Positions 14,035 to 30,700 of a DNA stretch of 64,000 nt are shown piece by piece (within the stretch, counting starts at the first letter, position 1; every line of letters starts with the position of its first letter). Under the pieces are notes generated by a model. The model was not told the origin of the DNA and did no database searches. It worked only from the letters and a program-made list of their open reading frames with translations. The translations under genes were made by a program, and so were the position numbers. The stretch spans positions 1,450,347-1,514,346 of the forward strand of contig NW_008708400.1 of NCBI RefSeq assembly GCF_000327385.1, written 5' to 3'. This DNA comes from Lottia gigantea. Lineage: Eukaryota > Mollusca > Gastropoda > Lottiidae.

Positions 14035-14093
14035 TATTAAAATGATAAAAAGATTGTCAAAAAAGTAGTCTGGAACTCTAGTTTATGTACAAA
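14035..14093 (-). repeat. second copy of the 13.5-kb repeat
   Basis: Shares AAAATGATAAAAA and CTCTAGTTTATGTACAAA with the tRNA-like segment at 13535-13600 (there CCCTAGTTTATGCACAAA). Its B-box equivalent is degraded. Confidence 0.5.
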
Positions 14094-14702
14094 ACGAAAA
14101 AAAAAATTTACGGGCAAACAATCTGTAATTGTACGAAAAATAGAAACATAATTTCAGAACGAAGTACTATATTGACCCGGACAACATCTTTCCATCAGTT
14201 CTAAGCTACATTATCACAATGGAGTGTTTACAACTGATCAATTTCATGATTCTGCAAAGCGCAACCTAGTCCTATTGATAGAAGTAAACATGAAACCGAT
14301 ATCCCATGAAAATGGAAACTGGCAATGTCATTATTTCGTAATTTATCATCAATTATACATACTAAATTTTGATAGGTAAATGTTATGGTTCATGAAAAGG
14401 TCAGACGTGATATCACGATGGTCAGATTGTATTAAAGATAATTCAGAAAAGAAACCTTACACTTATGCCTTGAACCTACGTGTAAGTTTGGCATATGCAA
14501 TAGCAGATATTCCGTCTCTTTGATAAATACTTACCTATTCAAATCTAATATAATCTCATCAAAAGAAGAGAGTCAATCAACATGGAAACCGGACTACTTT
14601 CTATAAACTTCAGATTTACACGAACTCAAATCTAATTGTTTTGGTATTATTTAGAGTCCTTTCAGTTGCAGTTCCAAACATATTTATTACCACTCAATTC
14701 AA

Positions 14703-14969
14703 ATGGAAAGTCTAGTTCATTGGTCTCCGGCCAAATTGACCAAGTTTGTAGATACGAGTTGCACCCCTTTGCCGGAATACATCTCTTCTAAGAAGGTTTC
14801 GGATCTAATTACAAATGAGAGAGTTAAAAACAAAGAAGAGAGCACGTTGTTTAACTCCAGTGGACACTTTCACTTGCATGTTTTGTACGAGCGATGTGGT
14901 TTGAATTACATTTTGCATTGTAAATTAGATTGGGAACTAAAGAACAAAAGAAAGAAACAAAGGAAATAA
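14703..14969 (+). CDS. hypothetical 88-residue open frame
   Basis: ATG-initiated frame ending 219 bases before the first sulfotransferase start. The first half (MESLVHWSPAKLTKFVDTS) has mixed composition; the end is very basic (LKNKRKKQRK). No domain, signal peptide or membrane segment was recognised. No duplicate of it precedes the second sulfotransferase, so it is not part of that duplication unit. It may be a chance frame in the upstream region. Confidence 0.2.
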   Translation: MESLVHWSPAKLTKFVDTSCTPLPEYISSKKVSDLITNERVKNKEESTLFNSSGHFHLHVLYERCGLNYILHCKLDWELKNKRKKQRK

Positions 14970-15096
14970 ATTAGTCCTCACAGGTTTATATGTCAGATAA
15001 AACTCTTTCCCTGGTGATGCAGGATTTGAAATATCATACAAACACTCTGTAGTAATTTATCCACTACATGTGAACTAAGAGCGGCATATTTCGGAC

Positions 15097-15129
15097 TAGT
15101 AATTATTATGCGTGTCACAGTACATGATA
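15097..15129 (+). promoter_or_regulatory. conserved upstream block, sulfotransferase A
   Basis: A 33-base block starting TAGTAATTATTATGC and ending CATGATA lies about 60 bases before the start codon. It is largely conserved at the same place before sulfotransferase B (20910-20942). Conservation within otherwise diverged upstream sequence suggests a promoter or 5' UTR element. No TATA box was assigned. Confidence 0.4.
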
Positions 15130-15188
15130 ACAACTCTGTTGAATATATTATTAATATAATTTAATCTTGGCCAAATTTAGAGTACACA

Positions 15189-18226
<3,038 letters not shown>

Positions 18227-18760
18227 AGGAAGTCTTTTATTATGATCTATGTAACAACAACGTACAACAAAAAGTGTCCATAATAATCTCTATCCCCGTA
18301 AAATAAGTAAAAAAAGATCTTTTCTCAATATCTCGCAAGTCACGGTTTTATCGGTGACGTGTGTCATGGAATTATTCGTAAAATTTATCATGTCATTTTG
18401 GTAAAATATGTCATGGAATGACATATCTTGACAACGCCAATGATGGAATAGTCTATCACGAAAATATTGAGATATATGTCATGGAAATATTGGGAAAATA
18501 TAACGTTTTCTGTTCTAGAAATAAAAATGAATTCAAGTGATCAGCTTCTCTCAGAGTGCAAGCAGTAGTTGAAAGTCCCTAATCCGCGATTCAGCCATTC
18601 GTATGGACTAACTGGGCCCTGCTTTAAGCAAGCAGTTACTTAAACCTCGAGTCTTCTTAAGTTGTCATACAATGTCATACAAATCAACGAACTTCTGACA
18701 AGATCTTTTGTGGTTTCCTTTCGTCACTATTTGGATTTTTTAAAATTTAGGGAGACCGTT
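18227..18760 (+). other. 3' flank shared with sulfotransferase B
   Basis: Sequence after the stop codon aligns with that after copy B (24656-25160): GAGGAAGTC, then ACAACGTAC, later GATCAGCTTCTCTCAGA, then GATCTTTTGTGGTTT against GATCTTTTGTAGTTT. The duplicated unit therefore runs at least 500 bases past the genes. Copy A also has expanded GTCATGGAAT-type words at about 18360-18490. No AATAAA was assigned confidently as the poly(A) signal. Confidence 0.6.
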
Positions 18761-18925
18761 TTATTGGAACGTTCACTTTCTTTTCGATCTAGTGTACCTT
18801 AGTCTCAAGGTAATGGTTCACCTAATCATATAAGTAATAATATTGGCAGCATATCGTCACAATTTGACGTTTGAAAATTACATTGACGATCTTTTTCTAG
18901 AAACTTCGTCATTTCGATAAGACCC

Positions 18926-18990
18926 GTAGCTAGACTTTATCGTTCGGAGGGGCAAGTAATATATCAGGAGGGGCAACGGTGTATGCTGCT
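18926..18990 (+). repeat. GGAGGGGCAA-type dispersed repeat, copy 1
   Basis: Contains TTCGGAGGGGCAAGTAATAT and a second GGAGGGGCAACGG word, matching 44369-44450. The class is unknown. Confidence 0.5.
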
Positions 18991-20392
18991 TAGTTGCAGA
19001 AATGGGATTTGTCGATTGTCACGGGCCTGTTAAATAGTTTTTATATGATAACTTCTGCTGTCATTCTGCTCAAGGTTAGGTACTTCACATCACATCGATT
19101 TTTGAAAGACTATTAACGCTAGAGCATGCACAGACCGTATTTCCTGATATCGACCTTGTTGAAGAGAAGAACAATATTCAGGCAGGGTTGAAACCAGTAT
19201 AATTGCAAAAATAGAAAGTGAAGTTTCTTGTTAGAGGTATATCTGAGATTTTTTATATTTCCTGTACTTTTGAAGGCTAACATATAATTTGAGGGCCCAA
19301 AATCAACACCAGAAATAAAACGGCAAAAAAGTGACGGTAAAAAAACAGACGAGGAAAAAGCCGTCATCAAGGATTCTAAGTCAGCAGTCCAATGATCCTC
19401 ACTTGAATTTTGATAAGTCGAGGATTCAGTTCTCAGGGCAAGACGAAAAATGCGAAGTGCTAAGGTTCTGCTTTACATTTCTTAAGCTCCTGGAGCTTCT
19501 TATAGATAATAAGTTTGATTTTATTACAAATTGCGGATTACTGTATAATTTACTACAAAAAACTACAATCTCAGTAACATGCAGTAATGACAGTAATGAT
19601 TGGTCGAGTTGCCTTTCTGGCGTTTTTATTTGAGGCACAACAATTGACACAGTGAAATAATCCCGAAATGGAAGTTTTGTGGCCTCGGCCTCTTCAACTA
19701 ATGTTTCCATAAAAAGCCACTGCTCATAGATACTTCTAAATAATGAGATGATTCTACTTTCTAAAGTAAACATATTAATTACTAGAGTAACAGTGGTTTA
19801 CTGAGGTTCAGAATAATGTTGAAAATTCTAAAATAATTCTGATTATATTAATAATGTTCAGTCCACTTCAAACAGCGTCTTGGTTGGTTAAACCAAATTA
19901 GACGATGTTCTTAAAATTAAAAAAAACTAACAAAATTTAAGACACGTGACAATACATAATACTGTTACTCATTTTATTAATATATTTTGGCATTTGGTCA
20001 AAATCTTCACCAATCTCAATCCATAGGTCAAATTGCCTTGTTTCATATATATTTCTCTATACTGAGCAATTTTCCAGCATCTACTTCTCAAAAATCTTTT
20101 TAAAGTTTATTAATGCTAGCTGGCTATGCAATGTATAGCCTCTCACCCAGTCTCTCTTTGTCTACACACAGCTGCGACGAAACATTGCCTGGAACGTTTT
20201 CTTCAAATCTTTGTAATACGTCAGTTCGGAACTATAAGTGCTCATGCGCGACACACTTATTCCCACAGGGGGGTGGCCATTTTTTCTGTTGTAAATATGT
20301 CGTTTGAAACTTGAAAATTGATATGTGCCCAAAAGTAGTTAACTCCCTGGATAGAACTTGGAAGAGTCGAAAATACAATGAAATTTCTGTGA
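18991..20392. other. intergenic stretch between the sulfotransferases
   Basis: No confident gene. Overlapping open frames on opposite strands at about 19330-19770 carry no recognisable motif. At 19942-19965 the sequence ACACGTGACAATACATAATA resembles the conserved block upstream of sulfotransferase B, possibly the remnant of another promoter copy. Confidence 0.4.
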
Positions 20393-20536
20393 CTAATCCT
20401 CGTTCATTTGGCTTAACCTTTGCCACTGATCTTTAGTTTCTGTGAGTTGAACATCGACTTGGCCACGAAAGGTTGACACCTTGTCCGGTAAATTTGCAAG
20501 AGCAGACAACTTTGTCAGGTAATTGATTTTGATTGG
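20393..20536 (-). CDS. possible terminal exon, coiled-coil-like, unidentified
   Basis: On the minus strand an acceptor-like ATTACACAG ends at 20537. It is followed by 47 open codons in phase 0 and a TAG at 20393-20395. The peptide includes LTKLSALANLPDKVSTFRG and ends TKDQWQRLSQMNED, a heptad-compatible, exon-like composition. I do not recognise the family. No further exon or close AATAAA was found, so a chance frame or pseudogene fragment is possible. Confidence 0.3.
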   Translation of the reverse strand, partial: PIKINYLTKLSALANLPDKVSTFRGQVDVQLTETKDQWQRLSQMNED

Positions 20537-20909
20537 CTGTGTAATTGAGCAAAGAATCGCAAGACAAAAATTACTCCACTCAAAGATCAAAATTTCATGA
20601 ATAATAATTGGTTGTTTTATTATGTTAAATATAAATTATGCAGTAAACTCTAAATAAAGATTCACAAACTGGATGACATACTTTGTAATTGCAGCTCTGA
20701 CGTATTTCATATACTAAAAACAGACTTTTGCGTCATTTGATCGAAACAATCGGAAACGTATTTCATTTGTTCATGGCGGCTTCCCCAATATGGGTAACTA
20801 GCTGCATTCTAGTCCCGAAGATGATACACGTTCATGTATGTCTGGATGTTAGAGACAATCAAATGCAAACACATATTCGGGGTCACTGAAACATATGCAA
20901 ATGTTGACT

Positions 20910-20942
20910 TAGTAATTATTATGCACGTGACAATGCATGATA
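20910..20942 (+). promoter_or_regulatory. conserved upstream block, sulfotransferase B
   Basis: Counterpart of 15097-15129, placed about 65 bases before the start codon. This copy contains a perfect CACGTG E-box (20924-20929) within GCACGTGACAATGCATGATA. The A copy has lost the palindrome. Confidence 0.4.
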
Positions 20943-21007
20943 CTTCATCATGTAACATATATTTTATTTATATAATCATATATTTTTTTCAAAATCTATT
21001 GTGCACA

Positions 21008-24655
<3,648 letters not shown>

Positions 24656-25299
24656 AGGAAGTCATTTATTGATGCAACAACGTACGACAAAACCTATCAA
24701 TAATAATTTATATCCCTGTAAACTAAGTCATGGGAATAGTGTCCAAATTTTGGAATATTTATCAAATGTAAAGTTTGGTGATTTCTGATTTGTTCTTGAA
24801 TATAAAATAAATATCATCTAATTGATAATCAATGTTTCGAAAGGATTAAACAGGACTGTTTGCGAATGAGATTTGCGAATGAGCCTTTACAGCACATTAT
24901 TAAACATCTCATCTAGACGTCGAACTCCTAGGTCCACTAAATCCGCACTGATCAGCTTCTCTCAGATGTCGAACAAACAGTACTAGATAATCCAAAATAA
25001 AATTTCTCCCACCTATAAAACCCAGTAAAAAGCAAACAGTTTCTCAAAACTATAGTCGGGACTTTTGTTCTTTTCATATAGATAAAACTCGTTAATTCAC
25101 CTCACAACGAACGACTGTCACGATCTTTTGTAGTTTTCATTCGTCAAATATACCTCGATTTACCCCCCTTAGAACACTTTGGACAAGTAAAGAACAATTT
25201 CATATAGCGTAGAATGCGGGGAATTTTAGATAATCTTTAGTTTCGTCACAACATTCGTCGCTGTCGCAAGAAGCGGTTTCATCATAACACGATTTGATT

Positions 25300-25319
25300 G
25301 GTTAACCCTAGGGTTAACC
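25300..25319. repeat. 20-bp perfect palindrome, telomere-like
   Basis: GGTTAACCCTAGGGTTAACC equals its own reverse complement, with AACCCT and AGGGTT head to head. A further TTAACCCT overlaps its right edge. It lies just before a tRNA-like pol III unit. Confidence 0.9.
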
Positions 25320-25332
25320 CTCGCTAACCTAA

Positions 25333-25410
25333 GGTCTCAGTAGCCCTGTGGTTCGCGCCCTTGCCTGGAAACTCGAAGTCCGGGGTTCGAGTCCCAATCG
25401 AAGCTTTTTT
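25333..25410 (+). mobile_element. tRNA-like pol III unit (SINE head or tRNA pseudogene)
   Basis: An A-box-like region (CAGTAGCCCTGTGGTTCGCG) is followed by a perfect B box, GGTTCGAGTCC (25384-25394), at tRNA spacing, and by a T6 run at 25405-25410 that could terminate RNA polymerase III. The T arm pairs at only three of five positions and no good acceptor stem forms, so a working tRNA is unlikely. A tRNA-derived SINE or a decayed tRNA gene fits better. Confidence 0.55.
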
Positions 25411-25887
25411 AAAAATTGTTTTTTTTTGTTGCTATAAGTCAAACACCGTTTGTTCTATCATTTTAAGTATACAAAAGAGGTCTGTGAAATCTAGAATGGC
25501 TTAAAACTAACTGAAACAAAATGGGACACATTAACCCCTTCGGAACCACTTGGGTATAAGTTGTTTCGGGTCCATTTAAACCTCCGTGTTATTTTTTTCC
25601 CCGGACCTTTTTGTGTTGAGAAGATGCGCAACGAAGTGCTCTTTCATTTCATATGCGGAAACCATAGCTTAGAACAAGCTTTAACCCTTTCCTGAGCCTA
25701 GGGATAACCAAACCTTGAATAACGTCATTAGAATCAGCCTGTGGTTGAAAATGGAAACGAAAGATATCAGAAAAGAAAAAAACTAAATTGTAACCTTATT
25801 TTTATAAGATTGCATTAAGATAGACTCATGTCAACCCAGCAACTGACTGAAACTGAGAGCAACTGGATTTTCAATAACTTTTTGCAG

Positions 25888-26160
25888 TTTACGGCTAATT
25901 GGTGAATCAGATCAATCATTTGGATTTATTTTACGGGATACGACTGATGAATCCGTGTACTGTTATTCTACTTACTTTGGAATGGACACGATTAGTCGTA
26001 CACTGTGCCCATTAGTCCGTACCCAGTTCTTGGAATTCTGCTCATTTCGACCTCGACGAATTTCATGGAATGCCGCGAATCCTCAGCCCGCCTTTCCAAT
26101 CTGGTATTTTGACTATACCAGATAAGCGACCTCAATGAATAGAAAAGGATAGCAAATAAA
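25888..26160 (+). CDS. possible terminal exon with poly(A) signal, unidentified
   Basis: After an acceptor (ACTTTTTGCAG) the frame stays open for about 78 codons from 25888 to a TAA at 26123-26125. AATAAA follows within 35 bases (26155-26160). The peptide contains LRLIGESDQSFGFILRDTTD and later RTQFLEFCSFRPRRISW. The FGF-I-R...C segment weakly recalls the core strands of PTB domains; this is a resemblance only. No upstream partner exon was found between the sulfotransferase and this point. Open length alone is not significant in this DNA; the acceptor, frame and signal in order make it worth keeping. Confidence 0.35.
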
Positions 26161-27660
26161 AAAAGTATTATGACTTATAATGTAGATATTTATTCATATC
26201 ATTGCAATTATATCTCTAATAGAAAATTCCAAATAATATCTAAATATATTATAATAAAGTAGAAAAATAACTTAATATCAACAATAACTCTTTATAGATT
26301 TCATTTTATATTATACATCATCTATTGAATAATATTTAACACTACTTGCATTGAGAAAATATTTCAATTATCTGCCCCTCCTTGAGATGTAAACTAGATG
26401 TAGTAGTTTAGAAATTAGCAATCTCAGATATTTCGTGCCCGTATAAATTCTCACTACACAAAATGCAGATTGAAATAGTTCAATATATATATAATATAAC
26501 TAACAATTGCACGAGATTCAAAAATATATATTAGATTGTATACATTTTATGATTATATACATTTATGTTTATAAAAAAAAATCGAAAATGTATTTCGTAT
26601 TATAGACATAGATTTTGATTGTTTAACTCTTTCATGCCAGATGATAAATACATCAGTAGACATTTCGTTTCGTTTCTTTACTGTGGGATACTACATTCAT
26701 TCTTACGGCAATTATAACACAGATGTGTTCACAAATGCAATCAATCAAATTCTCTGTGCGTTCGGATCTTGAAAATTATTTATTGCCGAACATCAACTTT
26801 TACTTAAAAATATAGCACGAGTCCTCAACGACCTTGAGCTTGTTTCGGCACCCCTCTCAGCAGATCAATGCTGTAAACTTTGAATTGATTAAGGGTTCAG
26901 TTCTCCGGACAATTCATGCAAAGAGAAAATTTATCTGTTGAAGACTGCTGAGTTATCGGTTACACTTCTAAATTCATAGAATGGGCGAAATAACCAACAA
27001 AATACAAACGAAACTAAACGAAATCTAATGTATTTCAATCCGATTGCGTTAAGAATAACTTCATCTTTTTGGATTTATCTTTAAGCATCTGTTTGCAGTC
27101 TTGTCTGTATTTTATAAAACACCAGTGTTAGACTATGTATTTCAGATCTATTTTTGTTTTAAGAAATACAGAATTATCAGTCTCAATCTGCGCATTGCAA
27201 ATGGACAAAACACAATCACAAAACAAGAATGCAAAGAAACGAAATTAGTGCAGTTTATATTTGTTTTGTACACTTTCTGGATCAGTGTTACATCTTCCGC
27301 TTTGTAAAAGTGATCAAATTATTGTTTAAGCACATAAGTTCGAAACGATTGGAAACATGTTTCTTATCCAATTAAATCACCTTTTTATATAACGATTAAC
27401 AATAGTTATATTCCAACTCTTGATCTTTCCAATTGGCACATCCATCAATCAAACAATCCTATAACATAACCATTCGCATTTCCATGATCAAAAATGAGAA
27501 AAAATAAAATTGCTTATGCAAATTATTTGAAATTACGGTTCCTCGTTAGTAAATCAATTCATTCCGACAACAATTGAATGCAAAATCTGTTGTATGTTTG
27601 ATTATAAATTGGACTCAGAGAAAAATCTTCGCGATTTCCACAGCACTTTTTTCTGACAAA
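26161..27660. other. AT-rich intergenic stretch
   Basis: No exon or RNA gene was recognised. It separates the plus-strand sulfotransferase region from the 3' end of the minus-strand large gene. Confidence 0.45.
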
Positions 27661-27667
27661 TTAAATG

Positions 27668-27673
27668 TTTATT
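27668..27673 (-). terminator. poly(A) signal of the large minus-strand gene
   Basis: AATAAA on the minus strand lies 49 bases past the proposed TGA stop at 27722-27724, giving a short 3' UTR. Its position supports the terminal exon model. Confidence 0.6.
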
Positions 27674-27721
27674 TTCAGAGTTCTTGCACATAGTTCCTGA
27701 TACGAGCGTTGGCCAGATTCT

Positions 27722-30700
27722 TCATCTATCTGCACCACTGGAACTGTCGTCAATATCTCTTGGGCTGCAAGTAGAAAATAGAAAGGAATTCATAAATGAA
27801 CGCGGTAAATAATTAAGCATACGGATGATGTAAGATGATAAAACACACATGTAAAAACCTTAAGCACATAACATATCTTAGTCAGTTGGTATATGAGGGG
27901 AGAGAGGATCATACATGAGAACAAAAATTATTTTTGTATGAATTTTTAGTTGAAAGTCCATCCATACATTGATACATTGTAAAACTGACAAACCTAGCCG
28001 TAGATTGATATCAAGAAGTCGATTCACATCGATATATATATATATGAAAATGCCATACAATTTTAGTTGTGTGGGAGGAACGCAATCGCAAAGTGGCATC
28101 AAGTGCCATATTTTCTCCTATACACATTTACTAGTAGGCCTACTGTTATTTCAATACGTTTGAAATCATTGGCTTATTAAGGGACACCAATGAATTCTGA
28201 ATGCGGCCATAATTAAAGGATTTGATATTGGTCACAGAGTGGTACGCACAAAAACTGTCATGAATTTCAATTAGGGTGTCCCATAGTCTTCCATTTATTA
28301 TATTAATATATGGGTCAACGAATTCAGACAAACTTGAAATTGATCGAGAGAAACCAAGTGAAACTTTATAATTGTCAGTATATTATACTTTAAAGATGTT
28401 AAATGGTAAAATTAACCATGAATAGAGTACATTTTCTTTTCTACCCATAGGAGTGAATAGAAACTTGTTTCGCTAAGCCATCGTGATTGTTTATAGGTCG
28501 ATGTGGACGAATCTGTGAGATATTCCATCAGATAATTCAATACATTTACCCAGAAATACTCGAAAGAGTCACGTGATACATCATAAAGTATAAGGATCAA
28601 AATCATTATTCTTGATGCACAACTGAGCAAAAGACAATTGTCTTAAAAGGATAGTTTTATTAGAATTGCAGGAACCGCAGACGTCTGATTGAACATAAGA
28701 ATGGTGCAAAATTGTGCTATCAGTGTCCACGATACACATAAAAATTTTAGAAAGCCTCTTTACAGTCGTTGAAGCTGAATAAGGCCTTTATTTCAAGAAA
28801 GCTTAAATTGCTTCTGTACCTTAGAACACCCGTTTTCCGATATACCTAACCTTTAGAAGTAATTGATTGCAGATTATCATATTTTAATATCAGCCTCTGT
28901 AATAGAAATTTTCTGATAACATCATTAGTAATGGATTTCAAAAGTCCAATTAGCGTCATATCTGATCAATACGTAAATGTATAATATGTTATGCTTAAAA
29001 AATACCGGCCAAATACAGCTCAATTCTGTAGTGTTTCTTAATGTTTAGATTCCATTGCTAACTCATAAAAACTCGACAAAGGGTCGATGATATTTTGATG
29101 TATTATGGAACAATTCGAAAGTGTTCTTTATTTTACCTATATACAGTTTTCTGTAGTGTTTCTTGGTGTTCTGTACCAATTGCTGACCCCTTGTCACAAA
29201 AACTCGTCAAAGGAGCGATGATATTATATAAGTAATATGTAAAAATTCGTTAGTAGTCGTTATTTTAGGAAAATTTAAAGGAAATCTAGCTGAATAATAA
29301 ACTAGGACATGTCAGTCAATATTGATACTGAAGATGAAAGGAAATATGCCAACAGCTATGTTAAATGGATTACCCCACGTTAGAAAGAACTGTGAACCAG
29401 ATGGTAGAAAAGGAAATGGTGCTATGCGTACCCGTAGGTAGCTTTGAATTATTTTGATGGTTTTTAACTGGACAAGTGATCTCCACCAATATTAAAAATC
29501 AGAGGCAGAATGTTTAAGACTGTTTATGACATATCATAATTGAACCTTTATCAACATCTTAAACGGAATCATACCTTGAACAAGTTTTATATTCTACCTA
29601 CAGTATATAGGTAGCCAATAAGTTATGAAGTGGTCGGATTACAATATAAAACGACAATGTAAGATAATATATGGTCTATTGTTAGTCACTCTGGATATTA
29701 TGTCAATATTTGTCAACCAATCTTTAACATCTGATCAAAATAGTCATTCAATAAATGCACCGCCGGCAATATTTAATATATATATATAAATGTATTGATT
29801 TGGATACTGTTACATAGAGGACCAGGCGTGGGTACAAAACAAGAAGGAAAGAACTTTGTTAAATTTTCATAAACGGCAATCTATCACATTATAACATTCA
29901 GCAATCGCTTACATTGTACGCCCAACTTAAAGGCACAGTTGAAGTATATTAAGGAAACTTAATGCATGTATACCATTTTAATGGCCTGTCAGAAGTCTGC
30001 GACACGTGTTATTTCAGAGATGGCGTAGAGATTACATAGTTATTTGTTTTCTAAATATTATTTGCATGTTTTGTTCAAAGAGATCACCCTAGCTTGCAAT
30101 ACCAAAAATTAAAGTTTTATCAAGTATCGCGGTATTTGTAAAACTTTTCAGAAATTCGGGGTGTTGCAAACAAATTCAGTCAAAGGAACCAAATCTAAAT
30201 ATATGTATTTCATAAAAATAACAGTTATCCACTGATATCTATCTATATTTCATTTTCTATACACTAATTTGGCAGGTAGCCAATTCCTTTCAATACTAGC
30301 TTTCTCCCTCATTCATCTTTTAGCCGAAAACAGGTTTTTATCTGAATCTCTCGATATAGGGATTTAAAAAAGTTTATAGTATGTATATGACTAGTTTACG
30401 ATAATGGATATCTTGAATGAAGTGACCTAAATTCATAAATAGAATGAACAATCGAAAACCATCTTTGATAACGCTTCATCGGGAACATATTTATGAAGAT
30501 GAAACGGTGCTTTACGTTCTACTGGTCACCTTTATTAGAACAAAAGAGCCTGTTATCAAAGTGAACAATCTAAAGAGGAAGTTCCGTCGGAGCTCTACAA
30601 CAGATTCCAATTTATGCCCAAAAGTTGAATACGGTATCAATAATGGAATATCAATTTACTTTCACAAACATTTTGCTATCTATGTCAAGGGCATTTACTC

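Noticed and set aside
19331-19773. Overlapping open frames of 100 and 115 codons on opposite strands
   Set aside because: Neither has a motif, splice signals or a paralogue. In this AT-rich DNA frames of this length occur by chance.
25333-25404. Functional tRNA gene
   Set aside because: The B box is perfect but the T stem and acceptor stem do not pair properly.
25531-26660. Three TTAACCC/TTAACTCTTT-type words resembling piggyBac MITE ends
   Set aside because: All are in the same orientation with no matching inverted ends, so no element can be delimited.
27661-27764. Longer alternative frame in the terminal exon of the large gene (QEILTTVPVVQ...), and a plus-strand reading of the same segment
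   Set aside because: The phase does not fit the 32420 donor, whereas the chosen frame joins exactly and the AATAAA lies 49 bases after its stop.
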